Shown here one piece after another: positions 17,185-26,449 of a stretch of 64,000 nt of DNA. Positions within the stretch are counted from its first letter, which is position 1, and each line of letters begins with the position of its first letter. The notes under the pieces are model-generated. The model worked only from the letters and a program-made list of their open reading frames with translations, searched no databases and was not told where the DNA came from. The stretch is from Clostridiales bacterium (GTDB lineage: Bacteria; Bacillota; Clostridia; Christensenellales; Aristaeellaceae), in contig SVGW01000001.1 in assembly GCA_015056125.1 (NCBI GenBank), positions 1 to 64,000 on the forward strand, in the 5' to 3' direction. Both the position numbers and the translations under genes were made by a program.

Positions 17185-17268
17185 CAGACCCATGACAAAC
17201 CCCGCAAACGCAAAAATGGCCGCATTCTTGCAACCATTTTTGCGTTTGCGGGGTTTGTCAGCGGTCTG
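17185..17268. repeat. Long perfect inverted repeat
   Basis: A 26-bp arm at 17194-17219 is a perfect inverse match to 17234-17259 around a 14-nt loop. After a three-base mismatch the pairing resumes with CAGACC (17185-17190) and GGTCTG (17263-17268). No T-tract follows directly. It lies between convergent genes. It may be a mobile palindrome remnant, a cruciform, or an antisense-type RNA hairpin. Confidence 0.85.
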
Positions 17269-17270
17269 AA

Positions 17271-17296
17271 CTGTCTGAGCGATCAGACAGCTTTTT
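17271..17296 (+). terminator. Second terminator
   Basis: CTGTCTGA (17271-17278) pairs with TCAGACAG (17283-17290) around GCGA, followed by CTTTTT. Confidence 0.7.
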
Positions 17297-17345
17297 GTGT
17301 GGGCATTGGAATGAAAGCACCATAAAAATCTTCTATTGGCTGTTT

Positions 17346-18428
17346 TTAGTTTCCTTGGCGATTGATATATTGCGAATAAACTTCAGTAGGATCAAATTCC
17401 TTCTCAATGAAGAAATTGACTGTATCTGTTCCCAGGCTTATAGCATTGCGATACTGATGCAAATCGGGATCCCAGGTTTTTTCAAAGGCTTCGATGGAAA
17501 GCTGATACTCTCCGGCATTTAGCACGGAGGGCAAATTGATGCCTGGTGAAAGGTAAGAAAACTTATCGTTGCTTCCCCAAGCTGCGCCGCCTCGCTTTTG
17601 AGAGACTACCTGCCCTGTTGATAGTTCTGTTAATGTATAGGCAACTTCAAAGCTAAAACTCCCAGAGCGTTTCATATCGTAATATTTATTCCCCAGGGAT
17701 ATATAGCAGTCCCCAAACCATATTATGCCATCATATCCAGTATAGATATCGCCATCTAAAGGAGCAGAAATAACAACATTTGAGCTGGGCTTGGACAGAA
17801 GATTGAGATTGATCGGGCCATCCTTTCGCACATAGTGGGGCACAAAGAGATTCATATCATACAGACCCACAGAACCGTCATTGCGCATCCATTCAGGTAC
17901 ATTTTGAATCTGAAGATCAAAGGAATGCGTATAGACTTCCCCGTTGCCGCTGATCACAAGTGTCAAATCTTTGTAAATACCTGGATAACGCGAAAAGCAA
18001 CAGTCGATGAATGTATAGGTATTGTCATATTCCGGGGAGGGTTTAACAACGGTGTAACATTCGCCTGAGCTGCCATCGGCCAGTGTATAAAAAAGCGCTA
18101 AACGGTATAAGCAGCCTGGTTCAAGTCCCCAAAAATGAAAGTGTAGATAACCATCATTGGCGACATAGACCGTATGGTCCTCGCTCCAACCGCTGTCGAG
18201 CTCTGTCATATAGTCAGGCGGAACGAGCATGGGTAAATTGGAGTTAATCGCATCGCGCACGAAATAGATCTGATCCCTCCATTCGGGGCGTTTAGAGATG
18301 TTCACACCTTTCTGGTGAGGCCAAAGGCCGTTCGTTTTAGGTGCTGTGAAATCAAGAGAAATCTCTGCGGATGCCCAAGTGCATAATAGCACAAAAAGAA
18401 TGCATAGAATAAAGGCTGTTTTTTTCAT
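17346..18428 (-). CDS. Secreted protein of unknown function
   Basis: This 360-residue protein starts with a clear signal peptide (MKKTAFILCILFVLLCTWASA). The remainder is rich in aromatic residues and predicted beta strands, with segments such as YVANDGYLHFHFWG, GSFSFEVAYTLTELSTGQVV and GEYQLSIEAFEKTWDP that suggest tandem immunoglobulin-like or Bacterial Ig-type folds, but I recognise no family. Its third positions are visibly less GC-rich than those of its neighbours, and a broken integrase lies just upstream, so it may have been acquired by transfer. The ATG at 18428 follows an AGAAGGGAA ribosome site. Confidence 0.7.
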   Translation of the reverse strand: MKKTAFILCILFVLLCTWASAEISLDFTAPKTNGLWPHQKGVNISKRPEWRDQIYFVRDAINSNLPMLVPPDYMTELDSGWSEDHTVYVANDGYLHFHFWGLEPGCLYRLALFYTLADGSSGECYTVVKPSPEYDNTYTFIDCCFSRYPGIYKDLTLVISGNGEVYTHSFDLQIQNVPEWMRNDGSVGLYDMNLFVPHYVRKDGPINLNLLSKPSSNVVISAPLDGDIYTGYDGIIWFGDCYISLGNKYYDMKRSGSFSFEVAYTLTELSTGQVVSQKRGGAAWGSNDKFSYLSPGINLPSVLNAGEYQLSIEAFEKTWDPDLHQYRNAISLGTDTVNFFIEKEFDPTEVYSQYINRQGN

Positions 18429-18477
18429 GTGAACGTTCCCTTCTGTAATGGCTTATTTTTCGATATATAATATATTA

Positions 18478-18978
18478 TCACTTTTTTTCTGCATCGACAA
18501 CAGGAAATTCTGAAATCGTTTCAGCAGCCTGTAGAGCTGAGCCAGTATCGAAAAACAGTGCAATCATGGTGCGATTTCGGATGTTCAGGAAGTTGCGGCC
18601 CTGATAGTAGTGCAGCATTTTCCTGATCTCATCTTCGCTGAAGGTGATGATTTTCACTTTTGGCTGTTTCAAGTTGTGGATGCTGGCAGTGGGGCGTTCT
18701 TTGATGTAGCCTTCCTTCTTCATGTAGTTGAAAAAGGTCTTGAACACCTTCAGCAGATCGTTAATGTACTGCGGTTTTCTGCCCTTGTCTGCCATATCCA
18801 CAAGAAATTACTTGATGTGGAAGGATCGAACCTCTTCCACCTGGTTGACCTGGAATTCAGCTTCCAGATAGCGCAGCAAATACCGCAGCTGCTTCTGGTA
18901 ATTACTGATTGACTTATCAGAAAGCTTGCGCGCTTTACAGTCAAAACCGAACTCCACAATGCCATCATTGAAATGCAT
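18478..18978 (-). pseudogene. Tyrosine recombinase (integrase) remnant
   Basis: From the ATG at 18978 the frame reads a SAM-like core-binding domain (DKSISNYQKQLRYLLRYLEA), is broken by an in-frame TAA after EVRSFHIK, and continues in the same frame with FLVDMADKGRKPQYINDLL and the start of the catalytic domain (FSEDEIRKML, TMIALFFDTG). It then stops after about 20 unrelated residues, so the R-H-R-Y catalytic part is missing. The stop is most simply a CAA-to-TAA change. The gene is thus inactivated twice and marks an old integration event. Confidence 0.8.
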
Positions 18979-18980
18979 AC

Positions 18981-19022
18981 AAAAACCCCTCTTTCCCTGA
19001 CAAAAGCCAATGGAAAGAGGGG
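18981..19022 (-). terminator. Terminator downstream of gapA
   Basis: On the minus strand CCCCTCTTTCC (19022-19012) pairs perfectly with GGAAAGAGGGG (18996-18986), followed by TTTTT. It lies between gapA and the integrase remnant. Confidence 0.7.
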
Positions 19023-19033
19023 TAAATGTTTAT

Positions 19034-19093
19034 CGTACCAGCAGCACCTTCCATGCAGAAGGTTTACCGTACCAAATCAACATTTTTCGTACC
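19034..19093 (-). repeat. Three GGTACG repeats near the integrase remnant
   Basis: CGTACC (GGTACG on the minus strand) occurs at 19034-19039, 19068-19073 and 19088-19093. Such short direct repeats beside an integrase gene may be recombinase arm or core sites, but six-base matches are weak evidence. Confidence 0.3.
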
Positions 19094-19146
19094 ACACGAG
19101 TTGAAGCTCAACGCCTCAATACCCGCAAAGCCTTGTAATTCCTGAA

Positions 19147-20172
19147 TTACAGCTCAGCGAAGTACTTGATGGTGCGGACCATCTGAGAGGTGTAGCTGTT
19201 CTCGTTGTCGTACCAGGACACGACCTGCACCTGATAGGTGTCGTCGTCGATCTTGGCAACCATGGTCTGGGTGGCATCGAACAGGGAGCCGTAGGTCATG
19301 CCGATGATATCGGAGGACACCAGCTGTTCTTCGGTGTAGCCGAAGGATTCAGAAGCGGCGGCCTTCATGGCGGCATTGATGGATTCCTTGGTCACGTCCT
19401 GACCCTTCACAACGGCAACCAGCAGAGTGGTGGAGCCGGTGCATACGGGCACGCGCTGGGCGGAACCGATGAGCTTCTTGTTCAGTTCGGGGATGACCAG
19501 ACCGATGGCCTTGGCAGCGCCGGTGGAGTTGGGGACGATGTTCTGAGCGCCAGCGCGGGCACGACGGAGATCGCCCTTGCGATGGGGGCCGTCCAGGATC
19601 ATCTGGTCGCCGGTGTAAGCATGCACGGTGGTCATGATGCCGCTCTGGATGGCATAGGTGTCATTCAGGGTCTTGGCCATGGGGGCCAGGCAGTTGGTGG
19701 TGCAGGAAGCGGCGGAGATGATCTGATCGTCAGCGGTCAGGGTGTTTTCGTTCACGGAGAACACGATGGTCTTCAGATCGTTGCCAGCAGGGGCAGAGAT
19801 AACAACCTTCTTGGCACCAGCGGTGATGTGAGCCATGGACTTTTCCTTGGAGCAGTAGAAGCCGGTGCACTCCAGCACAACGTCTACATCCAGGGCGCCC
19901 CAGGGGCAATTGGCGGCATCCTTTTCGGCATAGATCTTGATTTCCTTGCCGTCAACGATGATAGAATCTTCGGTAGCAGCCACAGTGTGCTTGTTTTCAC
20001 CGATCGCGCCGCAGTAGCCCTTCTGAGCAGTGTCATACTTGAGCAGATGAGCCAGCATATCGGGCTTGGTCAGGTCGTTGATGGCGACGATTTCGTAGCC
20101 TTCGGCACCGAACATCTGACGGAAAGCAAGACGGCCAATGCGACCGAAACCATTGATAGCAACCTTCACCAT
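19147..20172 (-). CDS. gapA: Glyceraldehyde-3-phosphate dehydrogenase, type I
   Basis: This 341-residue glycolytic enzyme oxidises glyceraldehyde 3-phosphate to 1,3-bisphosphoglycerate with NAD and phosphate. The Rossmann motif NGFGRIGR is at residues 7-14, N32-D33 suggests NAD rather than NADP, and the catalytic cysteine is C157 in SCTTN. The C-terminal [15 protein letters not shown] is typical. It is monocistronic, with a strong promoter and a palindrome across the likely start site. The ATG at 20172 has AAGGAGG upstream. Codon use is strongly biased, as in highly expressed genes. Confidence 0.97.
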   Translation of the reverse strand: MVKVAINGFGRIGRLAFRQMFGAEGYEIVAINDLTKPDMLAHLLKYDTAQKGYCGAIGENKHTVAATEDSIIVDGKEIKIYAEKDAANCPWGALDVDVVLECTGFYCSKEKSMAHITAGAKKVVISAPAGNDLKTIVFSVNENTLTADDQIISAASCTTNCLAPMAKTLNDTYAIQSGIMTTVHAYTGDQMILDGPHRKGDLRRARAGAQNIVPNSTGAAKAIGLVIPELNKKLIGSAQRVPVCTGSTTLLVAVVKGQDVTKESINAAMKAAASESFGYTEEQLVSSDIIGMTYGSLFDATQTMVAKIDDDTYQVQVVSWYDNENSYTSQMVRTIKYFAEL

Positions 20173-20205
20173 GGGAAAGACCTCCTTGTATTATACAATT
20201 AGAAA

Positions 20206-20257
20206 GCGGTGGTATTCCACCACCGCCTATTATAACCAATTTTCGGCATTTTGACAA
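20206..20257 (-). promoter_or_regulatory. gapA promoter with palindrome at the start site
   Basis: Minus strand: TTGTCA (20257-20252), 17-nt spacer, TATAAT (20234-20229). A perfect 8-bp inverted repeat GCGGTGGT/ACCACCGC with a 5-base gap covers 20206-20226, that is from just after the -10 through the expected start point, where a repressor would block transcription. Confidence 0.65.
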
Positions 20258-20345
20258 GCCCCGCGCTGGGCTAAATTCCGCCCGCTGCCCCGTTTTTTGC
20301 CCGCTTTGGGAAAGGTGCTGATGCCGCGCTGCGGAACGGGCTGAA

Positions 20346-21632
20346 TCAAGCCGTTTCCAGGCCGGTGCTGGTTTCTACTACCTTTAATATTTCCTCCTGC
20401 TTGCCGGTTTCGGCGCTGATGTAAACCAAGTAAATGTGCCCGTTGTGGATACCTTTGAATTCATAGCATAATTTTTCGCTTCCGTCATCGGGAATCAGGC
20501 AAAGGCGGCTTTCCTCAATCGTAAGCCGGTCGCTCACCGCGCCCTGGGCTTCTTCCAGGGTGATAGAGGGGGAGAGCACGCCTCGGGCAGTGTGGTTCAT
20601 CAGATAATTTTTCGCCTCTATCCCCACCACCTGAGCCGTATCCATCCGCAGCTGTACCTTGATCAGATCGGGGTAGAGCAGGGTTTGGCCCTGGGTGGCG
20701 GCAAAAGAAATGACCGCTACCCCCTGGTATACCTGAAAATAGGTGGACTGCATATTTTCGTAGCCTCGGCTGCTGAGAAAGGAAAGGGCCGCCTCCCGGC
20801 ATTCTTCCACGCTTTTTTCTTGGCTGAAATTGGCTGTGTCCGGGGCCAGCCAGAGGATTTTGCCTCCCTGCCGGGTGACGGCCGCTTCCAAGGTGATATC
20901 CTTGAGCTGCAGCGTGACCCCATAGCAGGGAATGACCCCGCCCATATCCGCCCCTTGGGAAACGGATAGCACCCGATCGGCCCCCACAAAATCCATGGCG
21001 GCCTGGTGCGCTTCCTCCCGGGTAATTTCCCTAAGGCCCAGGGCCTTGGGCGTGCCGGTTTCCCGGGCATCGGAAAAGGGGCCGTCATAGATCAATGTGG
21101 GATAGGAAACGGCGCTGTCATATGCCTGCGTATTTTCTTCGGTAGGATAGAAAGCGGTTTCGCCGGAAGCTGCCTGATAAGAAAGGGCATCCCGGGCGGC
21201 ATAGAGGGCGGCGGTCGATTCCTCCAAAGCGGAGATGAGAGCATTGAGCTGCTCCAAATCCCTTTCGGAATAGCTTTCACCGCGCAGCAGCGCAAGGGTG
21301 TAATCGGAAAGCTGATTGGCAAATTTTACGGCGCTCTGAGTGGCGGTGTGGGAAAGCGGGAGGAGAGATAAGCTGCGCTGTACCTGAGCTGCCCCACTGC
21401 TCACCTGGCTCAAATATTGATGGGCCGCCTGATCGCTGGACAGAATAGATTTATTTATGGCCAGCTCCATATCCTCCATTTGCCGAAGGGCCGCCAGAAT
21501 GGCGCCATCGTAAATTTCTTGCAGCCGGGCTTTGTAGCGCTCCCCCTGGATGATGGCCGCTGTGCTGATCCCTGCCGCCAGGGCAAAGGCCAGCGCCAGG
21601 GACAAAAGAATGACGGAAAAATTTTTTTTCAT
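20346..21632 (-). CDS. ypeB: Germination protein YpeB
   Basis: This 428-residue protein is the partner that stabilises and localises the cortex-lytic enzyme SleB in the spore. It has one N-terminal membrane anchor or uncleaved signal (residues 5-25), a helical region of about 180 residues, and C-terminal PepSY-like repeats (for example LREITREEAHQAAMDFVG and ITLEEAQGAVSDRL). The ATG at 21632 was chosen because an AAGGAG lies inside the end of sleB just before it; 12 in-frame codons further upstream overlap sleB. The order sleB-ypeB is the usual one in Bacilli and Clostridia. Confidence 0.88.
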   Translation of the reverse strand: MKKNFSVILLSLALAFALAAGISTAAIIQGERYKARLQEIYDGAILAALRQMEDMELAINKSILSSDQAAHQYLSQVSSGAAQVQRSLSLLPLSHTATQSAVKFANQLSDYTLALLRGESYSERDLEQLNALISALEESTAALYAARDALSYQAASGETAFYPTEENTQAYDSAVSYPTLIYDGPFSDARETGTPKALGLREITREEAHQAAMDFVGADRVLSVSQGADMGGVIPCYGVTLQLKDITLEAAVTRQGGKILWLAPDTANFSQEKSVEECREAALSFLSSRGYENMQSTYFQVYQGVAVISFAATQGQTLLYPDLIKVQLRMDTAQVVGIEAKNYLMNHTARGVLSPSITLEEAQGAVSDRLTIEESRLCLIPDDGSEKLCYEFKGIHNGHIYLVYISAETGKQEEILKVVETSTGLETA

Positions 21633-21642
21633 TCCAATCTCC

Positions 21643-22299
21643 TTATACGGCAAAGGCGTGGGCGCCAATGGTCAATCTTACCTCCCGGCTCCAGATCCAG
21701 GCGCTGGTGGCGGTGGCAGGATTATAATAGTAAATACAGCCTCCGGAAGGATCCCAGCCGTTCATGGCGTCCCGGGCGGCGCGGATGGAATCGGAATCGG
21801 GGGTCAGATTGATTTGGCCGTCCGCTACGCAGTCAAAAGCCCCGGCCTGGTAGATCACGCCGCTGATGGTGTTGGGAAAAGAAGCGCTGCGCACTCGATT
21901 GAGCACCACAGCAGCCACCGCTACTTTGCCCACATAGGGCTCTCCCCGGGCCTCTCCGTACACCAATCGCGCCAGCAGATAAATTTCGCTTTCATTATAG
22001 GAGGATGCAGCGGTGCTGCCGCCGCCAAGGGAAATGCCCAGGGCAGCCGCCGTGGCAGGGCCCACCACCCCATCTGCCTTTAACCCGTTTTTTCGCTGAA
22101 ACCAGATCACCGCATCATAGGTTTCCTGGCCAAAGATGCCGTCTGCCGGGCCATCCATATAGCCGTATTGCCGAAGGCGCTGCTGGATCCTGATCACATC
22201 GCTTCCCCGGGACCCCCAAGCTATTGCGGCTTGGGCCTGGGAAATGCAGGCTGCCAACAGCATCAGGGCCATCAGCAGCGCCGCTCCTTTTTTCTTCAT
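21643..22299 (-). CDS. sleB: Spore cortex-lytic enzyme SleB
   Basis: This 218-residue secreted protein degrades spore cortex peptidoglycan at germination. It has a signal peptide (residues 1-25), a peptidoglycan-binding domain (about 30-90, with QQRLRQYGYMDGPADGIFG) and a hydrolase_2 lytic transglycosylase domain (about 103-218). The catalytic glutamate is E116 in VYGEARGE; the AVVLNRV and FDCVADGQIN segments are typical. It is the first gene of the sleB-ypeB unit; the ATG at 22299 follows GGAGGG. Confidence 0.93.
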   Translation of the reverse strand: MKKKGAALLMALMLLAACISQAQAAIAWGSRGSDVIRIQQRLRQYGYMDGPADGIFGQETYDAVIWFQRKNGLKADGVVGPATAAALGISLGGGSTAASSYNESEIYLLARLVYGEARGEPYVGKVAVAAVVLNRVRSASFPNTISGVIYQAGAFDCVADGQINLTPDSDSIRAARDAMNGWDPSGGCIYYYNPATATSAWIWSREVRLTIGAHAFAV

Positions 22300-22387
22300 T
22301 TTTCAATCCCTCCTTCTTCTTCCTTATCTTGTCCAGGAAAAACGGTTCTTTTACAGGAAGATGTTACAATTATGTGAAAAGTTTACC

Positions 22388-22416
22388 TTGACATTGTTAC
22401 GGAAATGAAATAAAAT
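22388..22416 (+). promoter_or_regulatory. Promoter of the multi-domain wall-binding protein
   Basis: TTGACA at 22388-22393, 17-nt spacer, TAAAAT at 22411-22416, divergent from sleB. Confidence 0.7.
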
Positions 22417-22475
22417 AAATTGATACCGTATGTAATCACGAAAGTGTTTTTTGATGATGGTGGAGGGATTTTTAC

Positions 22476-25433
22476 ATGCGTTTTATGGGTGTGAAAAAGG
22501 GTCTGGCCCTTTGCATGGCGCTGATGTGTCTGCTGTCTGCTATTCCTGCCCAGGCAGAAAGCTATCCCTTTGTGGGATTTGCCGCCGTTCCGTTGTATTT
22601 AAGGGATTATCCTGATGAGGCGGGCCGGGTGATTGCCACGATTCCCGCCGGGGATGCATTGATTGTGACCGGGGAATACGCCAGCTATTATGTGGCCATT
22701 TATGACGGAGAGCAGGGCTATGCCCTCAAAACGTATGTGTCGGCCACCCAGGGCAACCAAAATAGCACCACCGCGGAAACCCCTATTCTGTCCGTTCAGG
22801 CTACCCAGGCCCCAGGGACCAGCCAATATGCTGCGCTTTCCTCCGGCAGCCAGGGCGCGGCGGTGAAAGCGATGCAGGAAGCGCTGAAGGAACTGGGTTT
22901 TTATTCCGGTTCCGCTGATGGAAAATTTGGCACCGGCACCCGCAATGCAGTGATCAGCTTCCAGAAAAAGAATGGGCTCACCCAAGATGGCGTAGCGGAT
23001 GAAGCCATGCAGCAGCTGCTTTTTGAGGGATCACCAAAAAACAGCAAGGGCAAGGCAATGGATGTAAAAACCGTATCCTATCTCATCGGTGCGCTGATTT
23101 CCTCCGGCAGCAAGGGGGATGCGGTATCTAAATTGCAAAGTCGGCTCAAGGAATTGGGCTATTATACTGGCAGCATCGATGGCCGGTGCGGCAGCGGCAC
23201 GGTATCCGCCATCCGTGCTTTCCAGAAAAAAATGGGGCTTTCCAATACAGGCAAGGCGGATGCATCCACCCAGGCGGCCCTCTATGCCGATACGGCTCTC
23301 CATGCTCGGGCTACAGCCACCCCTAAGCCCACGGCTACGCCCACGCCCATTCCCACCGTAAAGCCTGCCGCTACGGCAGCGCCTGATTATCCCTATACCA
23401 CCTACACCATCAATTCTGTGAACCTGCGAAAAGGCCCCTCCACCGGCACGACCCGCCTTCTCACTGTGCCAAAGGGCGCTGAAATCAGCGTGCTGGCTGC
23501 GGAAGGGGATTTTCTCAAAGTTACATATAATAATAACACGGGCTATCTGATGGCCCAGTATGTGAATATTCCTGCCCAGTATCTGCCGGGTAATGCGCTG
23601 GATACCGATCTGGAGGCCCAGCAGAATTATCCCTCCGTGCGCTACGGCTCTTCCGGGAAATATGTGGCGCTGCTCCAGGAAGCCTTGAAGGAGCTGGGCT
23701 TCTTTAACGGCTCCTTGGATGGAAACTTCGGCACCACCACCCAGAGCGCTCTGATCGCCTTCCAGAAGAAAAACGGGCTGAAGCAGGATGGCATTGCCAC
23801 CCCCGAAGTGCAGCAGCTGATTTATGAGGGTAAGCCCAAAAACTCCCGGGGCGTGAAAACCAATTTAAAGCTGCTCCCTCCCATTGACGGCTATGAAATG
23901 CGCCTGAATGACATTGGCGATGCGGTAACGGTGCTGCAGACCAATTTAAAGAACCTGGGTTATTATACCGGCACCCTTGGCCGCACCTACAATACGGCCA
24001 CCCAAAAAGCGGTGAAGAATTTCCAGAAGGATTACAATCTTACGGTGGACGGCGTGGCCGGAGAAAAGACCCTGCGGCTTCTTGGCGCTCTGGCCCAGGC
24101 CGCCGCGCCTACGGCCACGCCCTCCGGCGCCGTATTGGCCCCCACCCCCACGCCCCTTACGGAAAATAATGTGATCGTAATGCAAAATGGCACCCGGGGC
24201 CAGGCTGTAAAGCGCCTGCAGGAGAGGCTGGTGGAGCTGGGCTATTATTCCGTCATCGCGGATGCCATCTATGACAGCGATGATATCGCCGCCGTGAAGG
24301 CGTTCCAGCGGAAAAACGGCTTGAAAATTGACGGCATTGCCGGCCTTGAAACCCAGCTGCTGCTCTACAGCAGCGCCGCCCTGCCCGCTACCAACGCCGC
24401 CCTGCCGACCAAGGCGCCCACCCTTGCGCCCATCGCAACGCCTGCCCCCGCCATGATCCCCCTGCGTATTGGCAGCAAGGGCGATGCGGTAACTATGCTG
24501 CAAAATCGTCTCAAGCAGCTGGGCTACTATTCCGGCACGGCGGACGGCCTCTTTGGCACCGGCACGGCCCAGGCGGTTACTCGTTTCCAGCGGGCCAATA
24601 ACCTGGATGCGGATGGCATCGCCGGGGAAAAGACCCTGGAAAAGATTTATTCTGCCAATGTGGTAGCTGTGGCAACAGCCAAGCCCACTGCGGCTCCTAC
24701 GGCTTCGCCTGCCGTTACCCTGCTTAAAACCGGGGATAAGGGCGATGCAGTCAAAGCCATGCAGCAGCGCCTGGTGGCCCTTGGCTATCTGGCGGCGGCG
24801 GATGGGATCTATGGCCCCCGCACCTATAACGCCGTGGTGGCTTTCCAGCGGCGCAACGGGCTTACGGCAGATGGCATTGCAGGCACCATGACCCTGAATC
24901 GCCTGAATTCTTCCGCTGCCCTTTCTGCCCAGGGCAGCACCATCGTAATCCAGCCCACCACGCCAGGAACTGAGCAGGAAAGCACCGCTTTTAAGGTGCC
25001 CGATGCCTCCGAGGTGCGCTATGCCAACTGGTATACAGAAATCCGCTCCCGGGCCAAGCTGATGCCTGATGTGGTGATCTATGATCCCGATTCCGGGCTG
25101 CATTTTAATCTGCATATGTTCTCCTTTGGCAAGCATGCAGATTCTGAAACGCCCACCGAAGAGGATACGGAGATCCTCTATGAGATCAATGGCAAGGATA
25201 ATTGGGATCCCAAATATGTGTGGGTGATCTTCTCGGATGGCCGGGTCTATATCGCCTCTATTCACAGCCAGGGCCACACTGTGGACCATACCTCCGGCAA
25301 CGGCATGACGGGGCATATCTGCCTCCATTTCCCCAGGATCATGTCCGAGGCGGAAGCCACCGGCCCCTATGCAGTGCGCCATCAGAAGGAAATTCTCTAT
25401 GGATGGGAACTGACCCAGGCCATGATCAAATAA
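22476..25433 (+). CDS. Secreted protein with SH3 and seven peptidoglycan-binding domains
   Basis: This 985-residue wall protein has a signal peptide (1-27), an SH3-like domain (about 30-85), two peptidoglycan-binding type 1 domains, a second SH3 domain ([18 protein letters not shown]), then five more peptidoglycan-binding domains, seven in total, each with the pattern LKELGYY-G-DG-FG-T-AV-FQ. Linkers are rich in Pro, Thr and Ala. The last ~150 residues form a separate domain containing HTVDHTSG and GHICLHFPR, which recalls the His and Cys region of L,D-transpeptidases but is not canonical. It likely acts at the cell wall or spore cortex; it is divergent from sleB-ypeB. ATG 22476 follows GGAGGGA. 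Confidence 0.85.
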   Translation: MRFMGVKKGLALCMALMCLLSAIPAQAESYPFVGFAAVPLYLRDYPDEAGRVIATIPAGDALIVTGEYASYYVAIYDGEQGYALKTYVSATQGNQNSTTAETPILSVQATQAPGTSQYAALSSGSQGAAVKAMQEALKELGFYSGSADGKFGTGTRNAVISFQKKNGLTQDGVADEAMQQLLFEGSPKNSKGKAMDVKTVSYLIGALISSGSKGDAVSKLQSRLKELGYYTGSIDGRCGSGTVSAIRAFQKKMGLSNTGKADASTQAALYADTALHARATATPKPTATPTPIPTVKPAATAAPDYPYTTYTINSVNLRKGPSTGTTRLLTVPKGAEISVLAAEGDFLKVTYNNNTGYLMAQYVNIPAQYLPGNALDTDLEAQQNYPSVRYGSSGKYVALLQEALKELGFFNGSLDGNFGTTTQSALIAFQKKNGLKQDGIATPEVQQLIYEGKPKNSRGVKTNLKLLPPIDGYEMRLNDIGDAVTVLQTNLKNLGYYTGTLGRTYNTATQKAVKNFQKDYNLTVDGVAGEKTLRLLGALAQAAAPTATPSGAVLAPTPTPLTENNVIVMQNGTRGQAVKRLQERLVELGYYSVIADAIYDSDDIAAVKAFQRKNGLKIDGIAGLETQLLLYSSAALPATNAALPTKAPTLAPIATPAPAMIPLRIGSKGDAVTMLQNRLKQLGYYSGTADGLFGTGTAQAVTRFQRANNLDADGIAGEKTLEKIYSANVVAVATAKPTAAPTASPAVTLLKTGDKGDAVKAMQQRLVALGYLAAADGIYGPRTYNAVVAFQRRNGLTADGIAGTMTLNRLNSSAALSAQGSTIVIQPTTPGTEQESTAFKVPDASEVRYANWYTEIRSRAKLMPDVVIYDPDSGLHFNLHMFSFGKHADSETPTEEDTEILYEINGKDNWDPKYVWVIFSDGRVYIASIHSQGHTVDHTSGNGMTGHICLHFPRIMSEAEATGPYAVRHQKEILYGWELTQAMIK

Positions 25434-25443
25434 TCTGAATTTG

Positions 25444-25467
25444 CCCGGCATAACGTGCCGGGCTTTT
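25444..25467 (+). terminator. Terminator of the wall-binding protein gene
   Basis: CCCGGCA (25444-25450) pairs with TGCCGGG (25456-25462), followed by CTTTTT. Confidence 0.85.
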
Positions 25468-25540
25468 TAATTTTGGGAATATAAAGGGAAAAAATTACAT
25501 AAATAATCATCTTTTTGGTGAAAAGCGCAGGCCTGACATA

Positions 25541-25569
25541 TAGCCAAGAGGGCGGAAATATGCTATAAT
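25541..25569 (+). promoter_or_regulatory. Extended -10 promoter of the MgtC-like gene
   Basis: TATAAT at 25564-25569 is preceded by TGC (extended -10). The -35 region TAGCCA is poor. Confidence 0.45.
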
Positions 25570-25606
25570 AACATAATCAAAAGTTATATTGAAAGGGGCA
25601 GATGAA

Positions 25607-26299
25607 ATGTCTTGGCCTGAAATTTTGATTCGCATCGGCGCTGCTGTTTTGGTGGGCGGCGCAATCGGCGTAGAGCGGGAGTATAAAAATCGTCCCGCCG
25701 GCATGCGCACGCATGTGCTGGTATGCCTGGGAGCCTGTATCATTGCCCTGTTGGAATGCCTGCTGCGCGCCGATATGCTTTCGGCTGAGCTGGCGGATAA
25801 TGTCACCATTACCATGGGTCGCCTGAGCGCCCAGGTGGTGAGCGGCATTGGTTTCCTGGGCGCCGGCACCATCTTTATCGCCCAGAAGAAAATTGCCGGT
25901 CTCACCACGGCGGCCAGCCTGTGGAATGTGGCCTGCCTGGGCCTGCTCATTGGCTTTGGATTTTACTGGGTGGCGGCGGTCTGCTGCGCGCTGGTGCTGC
26001 TGGTGCTGTTGCTTTTGCAGCGGCTGGTGCGGGTGAACGCCATCAAACGGGTGGAGGTGCGCTTTGTGCACCGGGCCGAAACCCTGAATTATATCAATAC
26101 ATTCTTTAGTAAAAACGGAATCAAGGTATTGGATATGGACTTTCATATCGAATCCGTGGGGGATCAGAAAAAGAACGAAAGCAATATTTATACCAATCTT
26201 TATACCCTGCATCTGCCGTCCAAGATCAAGTATGCGGATGTGGTGAATGACCTTTCCGAATTCCCCAACATCCATATGGTGCGCACTCGCAATACCTGA
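25607..26299 (+). CDS. MgtC/SapB family membrane protein
   Basis: This 230-residue protein has four to five hydrophobic helices in the first 130 residues, with the family motifs GGAIGVEREYKNRPAGMRTH, GFLGAGTI and TTAASLWNVACLG, and a C-terminal ACT-like cytosolic domain of about 90 residues. MgtC-type proteins are linked to magnesium limitation and control of the F-type ATPase in other bacteria; the role here is not known. The ATG at 25607 follows AAAGGGG. It is monocistronic, between two strong hairpins. Confidence 0.88.
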   Translation: MSWPEILIRIGAAVLVGGAIGVEREYKNRPAGMRTHVLVCLGACIIALLECLLRADMLSAELADNVTITMGRLSAQVVSGIGFLGAGTIFIAQKKIAGLTTAASLWNVACLGLLIGFGFYWVAAVCCALVLLVLLLLQRLVRVNAIKRVEVRFVHRAETLNYINTFFSKNGIKVLDMDFHIESVGDQKKNESNIYTNLYTLHLPSKIKYADVVNDLSEFPNIHMVRTRNT

Positions 26300-26359
26300 T
26301 TTGGGGAAGACAACGGATGGAAGTGCAGGCGCTTCCTCATTCAGAATCATATTGCACAA

Positions 26360-26407
26360 AAAATCGCCCGTAGAACACCGGGAATAAGGTGTTCTACGGG
26401 CGATTTT
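26360..26407. terminator. Bidirectional terminator with 20-bp perfect stem
   Basis: The arm 26360-26379 is a perfect inverse match to 26388-26407 around GGGAATAA. It begins with AAAA and ends with TTTT, so it can serve both convergent genes. Confidence 0.85.
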
Positions 26408-26449
26408 CATCGTTCCTTTGTGCAGCCCGTCCTCCATGAGGCAGCACCT

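Noticed and set aside
18750..19010. A separate small gene at the 5' end of the integrase remnant in another frame.
   Set aside because: The translation is Ser/Arg-rich nonsense, whereas the integrase frame across the TAA reads as family sequence.
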